Shown: positions 52,634 through 62,186 of the stretch, piece by piece
Position numbering within the stretch: position 1 is the first letter of the stretch
How the letters are laid out: the number at the start of each line of letters is the position of its first letter
Assembly (NCBI GenBank): GCA_002811645.1
Contig: PDIP01000122.1
Coordinates: 240,726-304,725 of the forward strand
Direction of reading: 5' to 3'
Length of the DNA: 64,000 bases
DNA from: Corallochytrium limacisporum
Taxonomy: Eukaryota; Opisthokonta
Program-made: the position numbers and the translations under genes
Notes under the pieces: generated by a model
The model's input: the letters and a program-made list of their open reading frames with translations, nothing else
Databases searched by the model: none
What the model was told of the DNA's origin: nothing

Positions 52634-55600
52634 TCAAGCGAACAGCCTGACAGTGAACGTATCGGCCAAAGACACCTGGTGGAGGTCGACCTGTAGCGTG
52701 CCATGATCCTCCACATCTACACTCGACTCAACATCGCGGCCAACGACCTCAACCTTTTGCAGAGCTGGTCCGGTGTAGCCGTAGATGACAAGTTTTTCGA
52801 CCTCAAAGTTGTGAGATGCCGGCGCAGAACCGCGAGCAGGACTGTTGTGGATGGTGACATTGCCCTTGTTTGAGGTGACCTCGATGCCTGTGTACACAAA
52901 TTGGGTTGGGTGATAGGTCTTGCCATCGTCGCCGTAGAAGACTCCCTTAGCATGACCGTTGGCATCCAGCGCAATGAACAGAGTGTACGGATCCATGGTC
53001 ATCTGTGTGGTCGAGCGGCGGGCCCGCATCTTGCGTGGGACAACAGTGCCACTTCTCTGGAAGAAGGGAATGGAATAGTCAAAAACCTCGAGCGTAATGG
53101 TACTGCCACCGGAACCAGCCAGCTGGCCCGTCCAGGCATCATACCATCTAGTCTTGGTCGCGCTACCGGGCAGGTAGACCGTATGTAATTTCATACCCTT
53201 CTCAAGGACCGGAGCGCAGAGATAGGCTTCTCCAAGCATAAACTCCGTCTGCAAGGTCAGTTCTGGAGTATCGCGGTCGAGTTTGGTACGAGTATCAACG
53301 AGTTCATCCGTAAATTCGTACCACAGAGGCCGCATTACAGGTGCTAGGGTCGCAGAACTCTCGTGAAAGAGAGTGTAAATGTACGGAAGCAGCGAGTATC
53401 GCAGTCGCAAAGCATCACGAATCAGGCCCGTGACCTCGTCGCCAAATCGCCAAGGCTCACGGCGCTTAGTGTCAATATGGGCATGTGCCCGCATGAATGG
53501 ATAAAAGGCGCCAGTTTGGTGCCAACGGACCAACAGTTCCGGTTCAGTGTCTCCAAAGAAACCCCCAACATCCGCTCCGACATTGGCAATGCCACTGATT
53601 CCTGAGCTCAGGATCATAGGAATGGACACTTGGAGATGAGACCACAGTGCCGCATTGTCGCCATTCCACACGGGGCCAATGCGCTGTGTACCGGTGAAAG
53701 CCGCACGGCTGAGCACAAAAGCACGCTCTGTGTGATCAGACCTGGCTAAAATACCATCGTAGGTGGCCTTGTGGAAATAGTAGCCAAAGGCATTGTGGAT
53801 TTCTCGATGTTCCATAATGCCAGGGAACGGATGTTCCAGCTTCTCACTGGCTGGTGCGTTCATCCAATCTTTCCAATTTCCGTGTACCACATCCTTTGGC
53901 ATCGTAATCTCTGGTCCGCTGAAGACACTGGGCTCATTCATGTCATTCCAGATGTGCATGTTTGGTCTGGCCTGCGGAAAGACGTCCAAGGCGAACAGGT
54001 TACCCCACCATTCGCGCACATCTTGCCTCATAAAGTCAGGCCACGAGGACAGTCCGGGCCAGCAGTCTCCTTCAAACGTTTTATTGGCTGCTTCGCGCAA
54101 ACCACTTTCGGGCTCATCCCACTGGTCCTCCTTGGGAAGAGGTATTGGACCTTGTGTAACAAAGAAGTCCTGCTCCTTGGCTCCGGAGTATACATGGTAT
54201 TGAGAATCCTTTTTGATGTGCGGATCCACAATGACTACTAAATGACGCCCTTCTTCGTCCAACTTGTCCATCATTTCACCAGCGTTTCGGAAATGGGCCT
54301 GGTCCCATGTCATGTACTTTTTGTGGTCAGTGTGTTCAATGTCTAGCCACATAGTATCCATGGGCAGATCATTGTCGGAGAATCCCTGAGACACCTGAAG
54401 AACATCATCTACGCTCACATAGTTCCAGCGACACTGGTGGAATCCCAGAGACCACAGTGCTGGCATTTGTGTGGTACCAGCAATTTCTGCGTGCTGTCTC
54501 ATAACCTTACCAATTGTAGGACCAACAAAAATAAAGAAATCCATTGCGTTGGTCTCCGAGAACAAATGCGTTGTTATGTGGTCCACCTTCGATAAATCAC
54601 CACTACTTCGTGATCCGAAAAAGCCATTCGCCCACTTCCCGAAAAGGCCTGGATCTGCATGGGCCTCAAACTTGGCAATATCCAGGACAGTCTCACTGCC
54701 ATTGAGCCAGAGCACGCCGCTGCTGCGACCATTCTTGCTCACAGCAGTGACGAACGGCACAGTCTTGTAAAGGGGCGCAGGGCTGTCCAGCTGGTATTCG
54801 AAAACGTCCAGGTTGTAGAAGCGAATCGGCTCACAGATACCCGGACCACTAGTGTCCCCGTCAAATTGCCTGCGGGTACTCGGCAACGCGAGCTTCAGTG
54901 TATGCTCATTGGCACCATATACATGGACAGCATTGGGCCAGCTAATGTCTACACCAACACTTCTGGGTCCCAATAATTTCCAGTCCGTCTTTCTCTGCCA
55001 TGTCTCGGACCAGACAACCCGTCGATCATCTTCACGATGAGATCGCTTTTCCCATGGTTTCGGCGCAATGGTCGACTGATGCAGCAGATCCCAGTCTTCC
55101 CTGAAGCGATTGACGATGTACTCCCGATCACCGAGGGGATCCCTCCTCTTGCGACCAGGTCCATCTTCAGTCTTTTGCAATTTAGCAGGAGGCTGCTCAT
55201 TCACGTCTGAATCATCTTGGGCTTCCACTTCTTCCACGAATTGTCCATCTTCGGTATCTCTGACGACCTTTTTCTTCCTCCGCTTGTTATTGCCTTTCAC
55301 CTGGTTAGACTCTGGCATACCGCCATCGGTGCGGTCGTACGGACGAGTCTCTTCATAATCCATCAACCCATGTCCATTTACTACAGATATGACCTCCTGC
55401 GTGCCCTTATCCACAATTTCTATGCGGAACGGGCTCGCATGCACATGCACCTGTATATCCGAATTCGCAACGGCCGCGGTTATCTTCGCAACAGTCTTTC
55501 CGTCCCCGCTCAACTGTTGGTCCACAACCTCCATGGTATGGTGATGCAGTGGATTGTCAAGTACATCGTCCATGGTCATGCGGGCAAACTTTGTACTGGG

Positions 55601-55969
55601 CTCAGTAACCGTAAACCGGAGCGCGGGTTCCACTCCGTCCAGCGTATGACCTTCCCTTGACAGTGCCGTGATTCGCAGATTCAAGTGCATGTGCCGCTTG
55701 TCAATGTTAAAGACAGGAATATTCAGGCCAATTTCGGAACTTCCAACTCGGGATAATACCGCAATATACAATCCATCACCATCTGGTATTGCCCGGTGCC
55801 GCTGGCAAAACCCAACAGCTTCGCACTTTTTAAAATTATCATTTGTGCCTCCCTTCGGACATTCCTCAGGCACGACTGCCAACGATCCACCACCTTGTTC
55901 TCTAGTTAAGGCCATGATGACCAGTGCGATCACCAAAAGCCACACTAAACGCTTCCACCGAAAACGCAT
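52634..55969 (-). CDS. GANAB: ER glucosidase II alpha subunit (GH31)
   Basis: 1111 residues from the ATG at 55969; the frame extends 40 codons upstream to a GTG, but the chosen start puts a signal sequence or anchor at residues 7-22 (LVWLLVIALVIMAL). It trims the two inner glucoses of N-glycans in the ER lumen and so controls the calnexin cycle. GH31 features: HQCRWNYVSVDDV, MWLDIEHTDHKKYMTWD, the catalytic nucleophile Asp676 in WNDMNEPSVFSG, HGNWKD, GPVWNGDNAALWSHL, GADVGGFFGD, and MRAHAHIDTKRREPW. The N-terminal CPKGGTNDNFKKCEAVGFCQRHR also matches GANAB. It is longer than the usual ~940 residues, mainly from a charged, Lys/Glu/Asp-rich insert at about 224-280 in the N-terminal beta domain. 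Confidence 0.96.
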   Translation of the reverse strand: MRFRWKRLVWLLVIALVIMALTREQGGGSLAVVPEECPKGGTNDNFKKCEAVGFCQRHRAIPDGDGLYIAVLSRVGSSEIGLNIPVFNIDKRHMHLNLRITALSREGHTLDGVEPALRFTVTEPSTKFARMTMDDVLDNPLHHHTMEVVDQQLSGDGKTVAKITAAVANSDIQVHVHASPFRIEIVDKGTQEVISVVNGHGLMDYEETRPYDRTDGGMPESNQVKGNNKRRKKKVVRDTEDGQFVEEVEAQDDSDVNEQPPAKLQKTEDGPGRKRRDPLGDREYIVNRFREDWDLLHQSTIAPKPWEKRSHREDDRRVVWSETWQRKTDWKLLGPRSVGVDISWPNAVHVYGANEHTLKLALPSTRRQFDGDTSGPGICEPIRFYNLDVFEYQLDSPAPLYKTVPFVTAVSKNGRSSGVLWLNGSETVLDIAKFEAHADPGLFGKWANGFFGSRSSGDLSKVDHITTHLFSETNAMDFFIFVGPTIGKVMRQHAEIAGTTQMPALWSLGFHQCRWNYVSVDDVLQVSQGFSDNDLPMDTMWLDIEHTDHKKYMTWDQAHFRNAGEMMDKLDEEGRHLVVIVDPHIKKDSQYHVYSGAKEQDFFVTQGPIPLPKEDQWDEPESGLREAANKTFEGDCWPGLSSWPDFMRQDVREWWGNLFALDVFPQARPNMHIWNDMNEPSVFSGPEITMPKDVVHGNWKDWMNAPASEKLEHPFPGIMEHREIHNAFGYYFHKATYDGILARSDHTERAFVLSRAAFTGTQRIGPVWNGDNAALWSHLQVSIPMILSSGISGIANVGADVGGFFGDTEPELLVRWHQTGAFYPFMRAHAHIDTKRREPWRFGDEVTGLIRDALRLRYSLLPYIYTLFHESSATLAPVMRPLWYEFTDELVDTRTKLDRDTPELTLQTEFMLGEAYLCAPVLEKGMKLHTVYLPGSATKTRWYDAWTGQLAGSGGSTITLEVFDYSIPFFQRSGTVVPRKMRARRSTTQMTMDPYTLFIALDANGHAKGVFYGDDGKTYHPTQFVYTGIEVTSNKGNVTIHNSPARGSAPASHNFEVEKLVIYGYTGPALQKVEVVGRDVESSVDVEDHGTLQVDLHQVSLADTFTVRLFA

Positions 55970-56864
55970 TGTATTAGAAAAAGACTCCGGCGACTCCTTT
56001 CGCCAGATCACAACATGTCTTATTGCATGTATTTTAGATTTAGCCGCATGATCCACCTTATGGGTCGGCCAGGGTATGGTTAGTGCCACAGTGAATACCT
56101 TGGTCTCTAATAGTAGGCCGAAAATCTTCCCAACGGAGCTCAGCGGCCCTTCTCACATCATCATCCTGACGGCTCTCGTTCCTCAAGGGCGACCCACCCC
56201 CGCGGGGGGTGACCAAATGCAGACCGCGGTTGCAGCGAAACATCTGTAATCCCGGTTTGCGACCCGAAGGAAAAACTGACACCTGGAGTGTGGGGCAGTG
56301 GCCACGAACTTCGGCGCCCAGCTCCAATATCCTCCCCGGACCGGGACCCCGCCTTCCCTTCGCTGTCTTTTCTCCGCGACTGCGCCCCTCCACAATTGCA
56401 AACTCAAGAAGGAATAGTATGCAAAAAATGACTTTCGATTCACCTTTCTCGCGAAGCACGGGAACGCTCCGACTGTCTCAGTATTGAATTATTTGGTACG
56501 TCCGTCCGCGAGTGGATAACGACTGCCGCGGCTGAAGGTCCTTTTTATTGCCGATAAGGTCCATCCGTCCCCAAACCCCACACCCCGTGGCGTCGTGGAA
56601 GGAGGTGGTATGTAGCACTTTCCCAGCGGACGTGTGGCCAATGCCCCCAAGAGGGGGAGGAGGGGCCCGGGCCCGCCCCGTGGGGGGAGGACGGGTACCC
56701 GGCGACTCATTGCGTAGTCCACGTAGTCACTGGCAGGGACGGAGACGTAGAGGAACGTCGCCACCACTGCTGGGTCTGTCGCTCAACGTTAAGCGAGAGT
56801 CTATCCGTGTCAATATACTGCACGCAAGATTTACTAACTATGTTGTTCATTTTCAAACTCCTTA
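55970..56864. other. Intergenic region upstream of glucosidase II
   Basis: 895 bases, tandem minus-strand genes. Contains an ACCCCCGCGGGGGGT palindrome at about 56195-56210 and CCCCGTGGGG at 56676-56685 next to GGGGCCCGGGCCC. GC-rich frames of about 90-135 codons show no domains. No gene. Confidence 0.5.
56195..56210. repeat. ACCCCCGC-GGGGGGT palindrome
   Basis: Near-perfect inverted repeat about 230 bp upstream of the glucosidase II start; one of the recurring C-run/G-run palindromes. Confidence 0.5.
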
Positions 56865-58007
56865 TCAAGCAAAATCCATATGGTGGAGGTCACTGAGCAT
56901 CTCCATCAAATCTGGATTTGTGGCGACTTTGAGCATCATGCAGTTGAGGAATTCTTGAGTGCTGCTCAGGTCTTGCTCCAGATTCGCAATCTTTCGCTGA
57001 GACCACAGGGCGTAGTCTGTGAGCTCAGTCGAACTCATTGTCTTTATCTGTTCAGGGCCAACGTTGGAAAACATGGTTCCGTTGGACAGCCTACCGTCCG
57101 GAGGGGGTGATTGATCGTCGCAGAGAGTGGCACGCCGCAAACTTTCGATCAAGCGGTACGGAGTTTTGCTCTCGACAGTTTTGCCGTTCTTGTAGTTTAT
57201 AATAACCGGTCCTGCCATGGGCTCGGACGCTTTCCGCACCTTCACCATGATCTCCTCGGAGTTCAGAACAGCGAACTCTTTGCCCACATGCTCAAGTCCA
57301 GCCACTGTGATGCTCGCAATCCGAGTTGCATCAATGCCAAAGTTTCCACCTGTGATGGTAAGCGCGTTGTCATCTGTCATAATGCCGCATTCTGGAGAGA
57401 TTTTCTCGATAAAAGGCACGCTTCCGTGGTTGATATCTGCAGTAGACTTGCCCTTCTTCGCTAGTGTGAGTTTCTCCATTCTCTCCGTTTCCCGGGCTAT
57501 CTCCTCTTGTTGCCGCAATGTAGCCATCTTGATGGCATTAACATCCAAACTACTGTCCGTAAAGGTTCTCTGTCCCGTTGTCTTTTTGTAGAGTTTCTTG
57601 GCATTCAACTGCTTCGTGCCGGTGACGTATACCTCCAACTGAATTTGTGCGATTTCTTTCTGATCGCCTCTGCGGTATGACTTTACCCACCGTCTCTGCC
57701 CTTTCTGGTTTGATATCTGACTCATGGGCAACGTGGCTTCACCAGTTTCCTTGTCGCTGGTAGTGATCGACAACCGAAATGTCTCTGCACCTTTCTTCGT
57801 CGGATCCACTGGGATCGTACATATTGTATCGAACCGCATAAGATTGTTGGCATCGGGCGTTTCCCGGTCGGTCTTGAACTTGTTGTTCCCGACTTTTAGA
57901 GAACACTGGGCCCAACGCTTATTCTCTGCACTATGCCACTCATTCTTCTTGACGATGTACACAACAGCTGTCACCTCAGTGGCAACCTCTACCATGTCAA
58001 CCGCCAT
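56865..58007 (-). CDS. C2-IPT protein with Rab11-FIP-like C-terminus
   Basis: 380 residues from the ATG at 58007; the frame extends 35 codons upstream to a GTG. Residues about 8-128 look like a C2 domain (VVYIVKKNEWHS, KRWAQCSLKVGNNKFKTDR, FRLSITTSD, EIAQIQLEVYV). Residues 135-185 form a charged helix. Residues about 197-285 are an IPT/TIG domain (VPFIEKISPECGIMTDDNALTITGGNFG ... MVKVRK ... GPVIINYKNGK), most like the IPT of Sec5/EXOC2. Residues about 325-375 form a coiled-coil helix ending QEFLNCMMLKVATNPDLME, which lines up with the Rab-binding helix of Rab11-FIPs (EDYIDNLLVRVMEETPNIL) with one residue less. Class I FIPs have C2 plus Rab11-binding helix but no IPT. I infer a membrane-trafficking adaptor linking lipids to a Rab GTPase; the IPT insertion is unusual. 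Confidence 0.65.
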   Translation of the reverse strand: MAVDMVEVATEVTAVVYIVKKNEWHSAENKRWAQCSLKVGNNKFKTDRETPDANNLMRFDTICTIPVDPTKKGAETFRLSITTSDKETGEATLPMSQISNQKGQRRWVKSYRRGDQKEIAQIQLEVYVTGTKQLNAKKLYKKTTGQRTFTDSSLDVNAIKMATLRQQEEIARETERMEKLTLAKKGKSTADINHGSVPFIEKISPECGIMTDDNALTITGGNFGIDATRIASITVAGLEHVGKEFAVLNSEEIMVKVRKASEPMAGPVIINYKNGKTVESKTPYRLIESLRRATLCDDQSPPPDGRLSNGTMFSNVGPEQIKTMSSTELTDYALWSQRKIANLEQDLSSTQEFLNCMMLKVATNPDLMEMLSDLHHMDFA

Positions 58008-58873
58008 CTTGGAGGATCTGTCTGTATTGGTCTCCCGAAGGATTTTCTCATCATGCGTCTTCCGTATTATGTGTCTGGTGACTATGATCAGTACCGTACC
58101 AGATAGCTGCACCGGACCGCCACGTCGGGGCTGACATTAAATCAGACCCGCCGTTATATCAGGATCGCCCGACCCCAACCGACAGGTTCATACATGCCGG
58201 TTTTACGCGAATTAGCTCTACGTCTCCGTGCCCATTGGAAACCCCCCACCCCAGTATGGACTGCCGGGCCCTATCAAGTGATGAAAATAAAGCATCCGGA
58301 TGAATTTATCTATTTAATTAATAGTAATTTCTTGTAAATTCAAACTATCCGAGGTATTGTATATATTATATATAGAGTAAAAGGTATATGCAAATATGGA
58401 GAACCCCCCCCAAAGCCCGGTTCCCCCTGTTTTGCCTTTTGCGCTGCGCTCCCGAAGCTGGGCTACCATTGGCTAGCAGGGGAGCAGCAACACCCAACAA
58501 TGAGAGTGAAAACAAAAGAGAAAACTAATTGCTCCGTTACCTGTCGGTTATGCCTTGGCACTCGCAGACTTACATGAGGATCCCGTACCCAAAACATAGA
58601 CCTGGCTTTGGCTGCGGAGCAAGTTGAGTGGATGAATTCAAGCCAGTGAGGCTGTGGGGACTGTGTGAAGCGGCCTCTTGCTAAGTCTAGAGGGTATAGT
58701 GGGTTGCATGATTCTTTGTCACGTCTGTCTTCGGATTACGAATGACTGTTGAGATATTTAGGCTATGTAAAGTCAAGTATTGTTTTGACTTAAGTACGTA
58801 TATCACTGTGTCTTAGGAACCAAGCGGGAGTTTAAACACAGATCAGTAACCAAAAACAGCAGAAGGAAGCACC
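58008..58873. other. Divergent intergenic region, C2-IPT protein / ARPC5
   Basis: 866 bases. AT-rich at 58300-58400 with TATATATTATATATA around 58360, followed by C8 at 58404-58411. No gene; probably the two promoters. Confidence 0.5.
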
Positions 58874-59344
58874 ATGGGTTTCGAAACCGCTGGAGCTGGC
58901 ACTCATTATGCCATTGATGTTGACCAGTACGAAGAGCACTACCAAGATCAGCCAACCGATGACGCACCGGGAGTTGAGCAGTCAGTAGCCACAAAGGTTT
59001 CGCAAATTAACACCTACATGCAAGGTGGACGCCAATTGGAGGCCTTGCCGGTTGCCCTCGAAAAGCTACCTTTCGGCACCAACCCGAGCGCTGCAAAGGA
59101 ACAGAACTTCACAGCAGTTCTCAATCTTCTTCTGGCAATCCCAACCAAGAGTATCCCTGACTCAGTAAAGAAGTTGGATCAGCAGCAGATTGATGAGCTC
59201 ACTAACTACGTCTATGCTGGATTCGAACGAGCCCAAGAGGGTCACGCACATCTTTTGCAGTGGCATGCTGCCATCGTCGACGCCCCTCTTGGAGGACGAG
59301 GTGCTCTGATCCGCAGTCTCTGTCACCGTCAGCTGGCCATCTAA
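58874..59344 (+). CDS. ARPC5: Arp2/3 complex subunit 5 (p16-Arc)
   Basis: 156 residues (human ARPC5 151). Family blocks: AIDVDQYEEHYQDQ near the N-terminus, VATKVSQINTYMQGGRQLEALPVALEKLPFGT, NFTAVLNLLLAIPTKSI, KLDQQQIDELTNYVYAGFE, and the C-terminal HLLQWHAAIVDAPLGGRGALIRSL, matching the animal [22 protein letters not shown]. It is an all-helical subunit that tethers ARPC4 and ARPC2 to Arp2 in the seven-subunit complex nucleating branched actin. The ATG lies in a strong context (CACCATGG). It is convergent with LSM7, 200 bp between stops. Confidence 0.95.
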   Translation: MGFETAGAGTHYAIDVDQYEEHYQDQPTDDAPGVEQSVATKVSQINTYMQGGRQLEALPVALEKLPFGTNPSAAKEQNFTAVLNLLLAIPTKSIPDSVKKLDQQQIDELTNYVYAGFERAQEGHAHLLQWHAAIVDAPLGGRGALIRSLCHRQLAI

Positions 59345-59544
59345 CTGTGCAGCAGGTCTCGCATAAAAACCACCACATCTAAGATTAGAACATATAGCAT
59401 TGCGACCACAATATTAAGAAGCGAGATGACTACAATGATGCACTAATCTGACTTATTTAAAATTCTATGATGTATGATGTATCATATGTTGTACGCTATG
59501 GAGGCTGGAAACATATGGTAACGATGTGATATGTTTGCATTGCT

Positions 59545-59868
59545 TTACTCAGTAAGGAAAGGATTACTGATCTCTTCAAAGCCGTCCAGTGGGCAGACCC
59601 ACACGACGGTAGGTCCACGGCAGACGGTCAGACCGAGCTTCCTTGTCTCTCCGGTCAGTGTGTATGGATCCTCAGGGTCCCGCAGGTATTCTACACAGTC
59701 GTCAATGACCAAGTTCATTAGCGTATCGTATCCCTTCAGCAAGCCGTCGACCTCCCGTCCGCCTGCGAACTTAACTTTCACCCTCTGTCCAAAGTATTTT
59801 GAAAGATCAAGAACAACCTTCTTTTCCTGCTTGCGAGGAGGCTGGCTCTGTTGTGCGTTGTCAGTCAT
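59545..59868 (-). CDS. LSM7: U6 snRNA/mRNA-decay Sm-like protein LSM7
   Basis: 107 residues (human LSM7 103). The N-terminus is charged, then VVLDLSKYFGQRVKVKFAGGREVDGLLKGYD forms Sm motif 1 and GLTVCRGPTVVWVCPLDG Sm motif 2, with MNLVIDDCVEYLRDPEDPYTLT between them. EYLRDPEDPY and the end PNPF-like SNPFL are LSM7-specific compared with other LSMs. It is a subunit of the LSm2-8 ring on U6 snRNA and of the cytoplasmic LSm1-7 decapping ring. Confidence 0.96.
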   Translation of the reverse strand: MTDNAQQSQPPRKQEKKVVLDLSKYFGQRVKVKFAGGREVDGLLKGYDTLMNLVIDDCVEYLRDPEDPYTLTGETRKLGLTVCRGPTVVWVCPLDGFEEISNPFLTE

Positions 59869-61010
59869 GACTAATTCTGTATATGTCTTACACTCCGAAT
59901 TCTCCGATCGAGTGCTGAAAAGTGTGACAATAATACGCCGTCGTGAATATGATGAGTTTGGTCTTTGAATACCAGAGTTTATCTATGAACTCGACGAAAG
60001 GCTGTCCATCTTGTAGCCGGAGTATTTCGTGTTTCAGTTTTGCACTGGCACTGACTTTACCTGGGTATCTTCATACGTTCCGCTGGAGATGGGCGGCAGG
60101 CCAGATTGACGGGGTAGCAGCAGTGGAGAGCAGCTCCTGCCCCTGGCGCTGTGGCACGAGGGAACCAAGGCCCTGCAGGGGGAGGGGAGGGGGCGGGCAG
60201 TTTACCGGTGTGTATGCTAGGGATGCAGGGGCCAACAATGGGTTTCACACCATATAGTCCAGAACAAAAAGAACCAGATTCAGTGTGTTGTGCCTTCAGC
60301 AGCCTGACTGTCAAAAGACACATCACAAACTACCGGGAAAAAAGGGGGGGGGGGGGACGGGGTATGCATGCGACCTGGCACTACGTCCTCCATCCCTAGC
60401 GCTGCCAATTGTGCCTGCGGATGTTTTGCTCGCTTGCGTCCCTCCATACTCAACGACTAAGATTCCTACCTTAAACCAATAGATACACACATACTGGAGA
60501 GATAGGGTGGTGGTAGGGTTTTCGCAGAGCGTAGGCTGCAAGAGTGTGCGGGCCTTCGCCTGCACGGAAAAAGGTAAGGATTATGTTTTGATGGGGGGCT
60601 CCTGTGCCCACCTCTCGTTTGTTTGTTGGCGAACCACAATATGAGGTTTCAAATCTCTTTGGCTTCAAAGGGTCATCATGTTTTACATCATCTGGACCAC
60701 ACGATCTGGAACACGTTTGGTGTTGATATCATACGATCAATGTCTTGCGAGCTTGAGCCAACGTGACGTTACGGGTGCAGTAGTGTCAGGTATTTTGTGA
60801 TTGGTGGTGGTTATGGGGTGATGGAGACGAATGGTTTATTGAGCAGTGTGGGACATAATCGTTAGGACACTACCATCCAGAAACAATTTGAATATCTCGG
60901 GTTTCCAGAAGGGACTGAATACTGTTATAGTCTTAATAGATTGACAGTGAGGAGAACATTACTGAATAACAAACAAAACAACGGAAAAGTTTAGTAGTAA
61001 TTCTAACACC
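59869..61010. other. Divergent intergenic region, LSM7 / Sec66-like
   Basis: 1.1 kb with a G13 run and a GGGGAGGGGAGGGGG purine stretch near 60180. Sequence just upstream of the Sec66-like ATG is A-rich (AACAAACAAAACAACGG). No gene. Confidence 0.5.
60344..60356 (+). repeat. Poly-G tract (13 G)
   Basis: G13 preceded by A7 and followed by ACGGGG; about 475 bp upstream of the LSM7 start. Confidence 0.9.
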
Positions 61011-62186
61011 ATGTACAAGGTCATTGGCGCGATAGTTTCAATCGCCGTCCTGGTAGGTGTATCCTACTTCCTGTACACGTTCCGTGCATCGATGGAGGGT
61101 ACAGTTCGCAATATGGCCGGAGCCATCTACGAACCACAGTATGTCGATCCGCTGTACAAGTATCCAGTTGACTGGAAGGAGGAGATGCGAAAGGACTACG
61201 AGGCTGCACGGGATGCTGGTAAGCCCAACAAGGAGCTTAGCAAGAAACTGAGTGAGTATGGTATTGCTTGCATTCCTTCGGTCCGCATGGTAGAGCAAGA
61301 CATGCAGGGCATTGACAAGGCATACAAGAAAGGCTTTGTTACCCGTGGCCGGCACCAGCTCTACACCCGCGCCAAATCGGCTCGCGAACAAGTATTGCGT
61401 TACCTGCAGATTGAGGCCAACAAGATCAAACCGGGTTGGGAGAAGACTATTATTCAAGAGTGTGTGAAAACCAGCAATAGCCGTGAGCAGGCCGCCTCGC
61501 GACAACAAGGCAAACAGACGCAGATCAAGATCCCTCCGGCGATTGTCCACGCTGTGTGGAATGGGTCCCTGAGCGAAGATGATCTGGTCAAGGAGCCGCA
61601 CAATATTCCAAAGGAAGTTGTCGGCGACGTGGTGAAGCAACTGAAGGCACTTCCCAAGGAAAAGCTGCCTCCCTTGTCCGCACCCACTCCCCCGGGAGGA
61701 GCACAGCAGGAACCGCAGGACGCCAAGAGTCCCTCGGGCAAGGGTGGCAAGGGTGGCAAGGGTGGCAAGGGTGGCAAGGCTGGAGCCGATGCTGGCCGGA
61801 TAAGCTCTCCCGAAGAAGCAGCACCGGCCAGTCCGCCACAAGGGCAACCCGGACCCCCCGGCCAACCCGGCCAGCCTGGGCAACCTGGTCAGCAGCAGAT
61901 TCGTGTGCCGGTCCAGGTCATCCTTGGGCTCCGCAACGGCAGCATTCAGCCCGCCCAGCTGGTCCAGCCACCGTTCAACTTCCCACCGCAGGTGGTTGCC
62001 CAGCTGGTCCAACAAGCCGCAGCAATGCCTGAGGCCCAGTATAAGCAGATGGAAGCCATGGTTGCAAAGCAGCAGGCAGAAATGGCTGCCGCTGCCAAGG
62101 CCAAGAGCGAAGGGGAGGCGACTGAGAAGCCCGCACCAGAAGCGGCTCCCACCACCCCGGATACCAAACCGGAGGCTTCCGATTGA
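61011..62186 (+). CDS. Sec66/Sec71-like ER translocon protein with repetitive C-terminus
   Basis: 391 residues. One N-terminal membrane helix at about 5-24 is followed by a helical region 45-155 ending RYLQIEANKIKPGWEKTIIQECV. The EAN-x-x-KPGW motif and the preceding helices resemble fungal Sec66 (Sec71), a subunit of the Sec62/63 post-translational translocon at the ER. Beyond residue 160 it departs from Sec66: a 45-residue module at 171-215 (QIKIPPAIVHAVWNGSLSED ...) is repeated at 296-340 (QIRVPVQVILGLRNGSIQPA ...), separated by a Gly-Lys tract (GGKGGKGGKGGK) and a collagen-like GQPGPPGQPGQPGQPGQ stretch, then an Ala/Glu-rich tail. The translocon assignment rests on one motif region and the topology; the rest is of unknown function. 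Confidence 0.6.
   Translation: MYKVIGAIVSIAVLVGVSYFLYTFRASMEGTVRNMAGAIYEPQYVDPLYKYPVDWKEEMRKDYEAARDAGKPNKELSKKLSEYGIACIPSVRMVEQDMQGIDKAYKKGFVTRGRHQLYTRAKSAREQVLRYLQIEANKIKPGWEKTIIQECVKTSNSREQAASRQQGKQTQIKIPPAIVHAVWNGSLSEDDLVKEPHNIPKEVVGDVVKQLKALPKEKLPPLSAPTPPGGAQQEPQDAKSPSGKGGKGGKGGKGGKAGADAGRISSPEEAAPASPPQGQPGPPGQPGQPGQPGQQQIRVPVQVILGLRNGSIQPAQLVQPPFNFPPQVVAQLVQQAAAMPEAQYKQMEAMVAKQQAEMAAAAKAKSEGEATEKPAPEAAPTTPDTKPEASD
61737..61779 (+). repeat. In-frame 9-bp tandem repeat (GGCAAGGGT)n
   Basis: About four and a half copies encoding the Gly-Lys-Gly tract of the Sec66-like protein. Copy number may vary between strains. Confidence 0.9.

Noticed and set aside
61737-61779. CRISPR-like repeat array
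   Set aside because: It is an in-frame 9-bp coding repeat without spacers, in a eukaryotic gene. No CRISPR array was seen anywhere.
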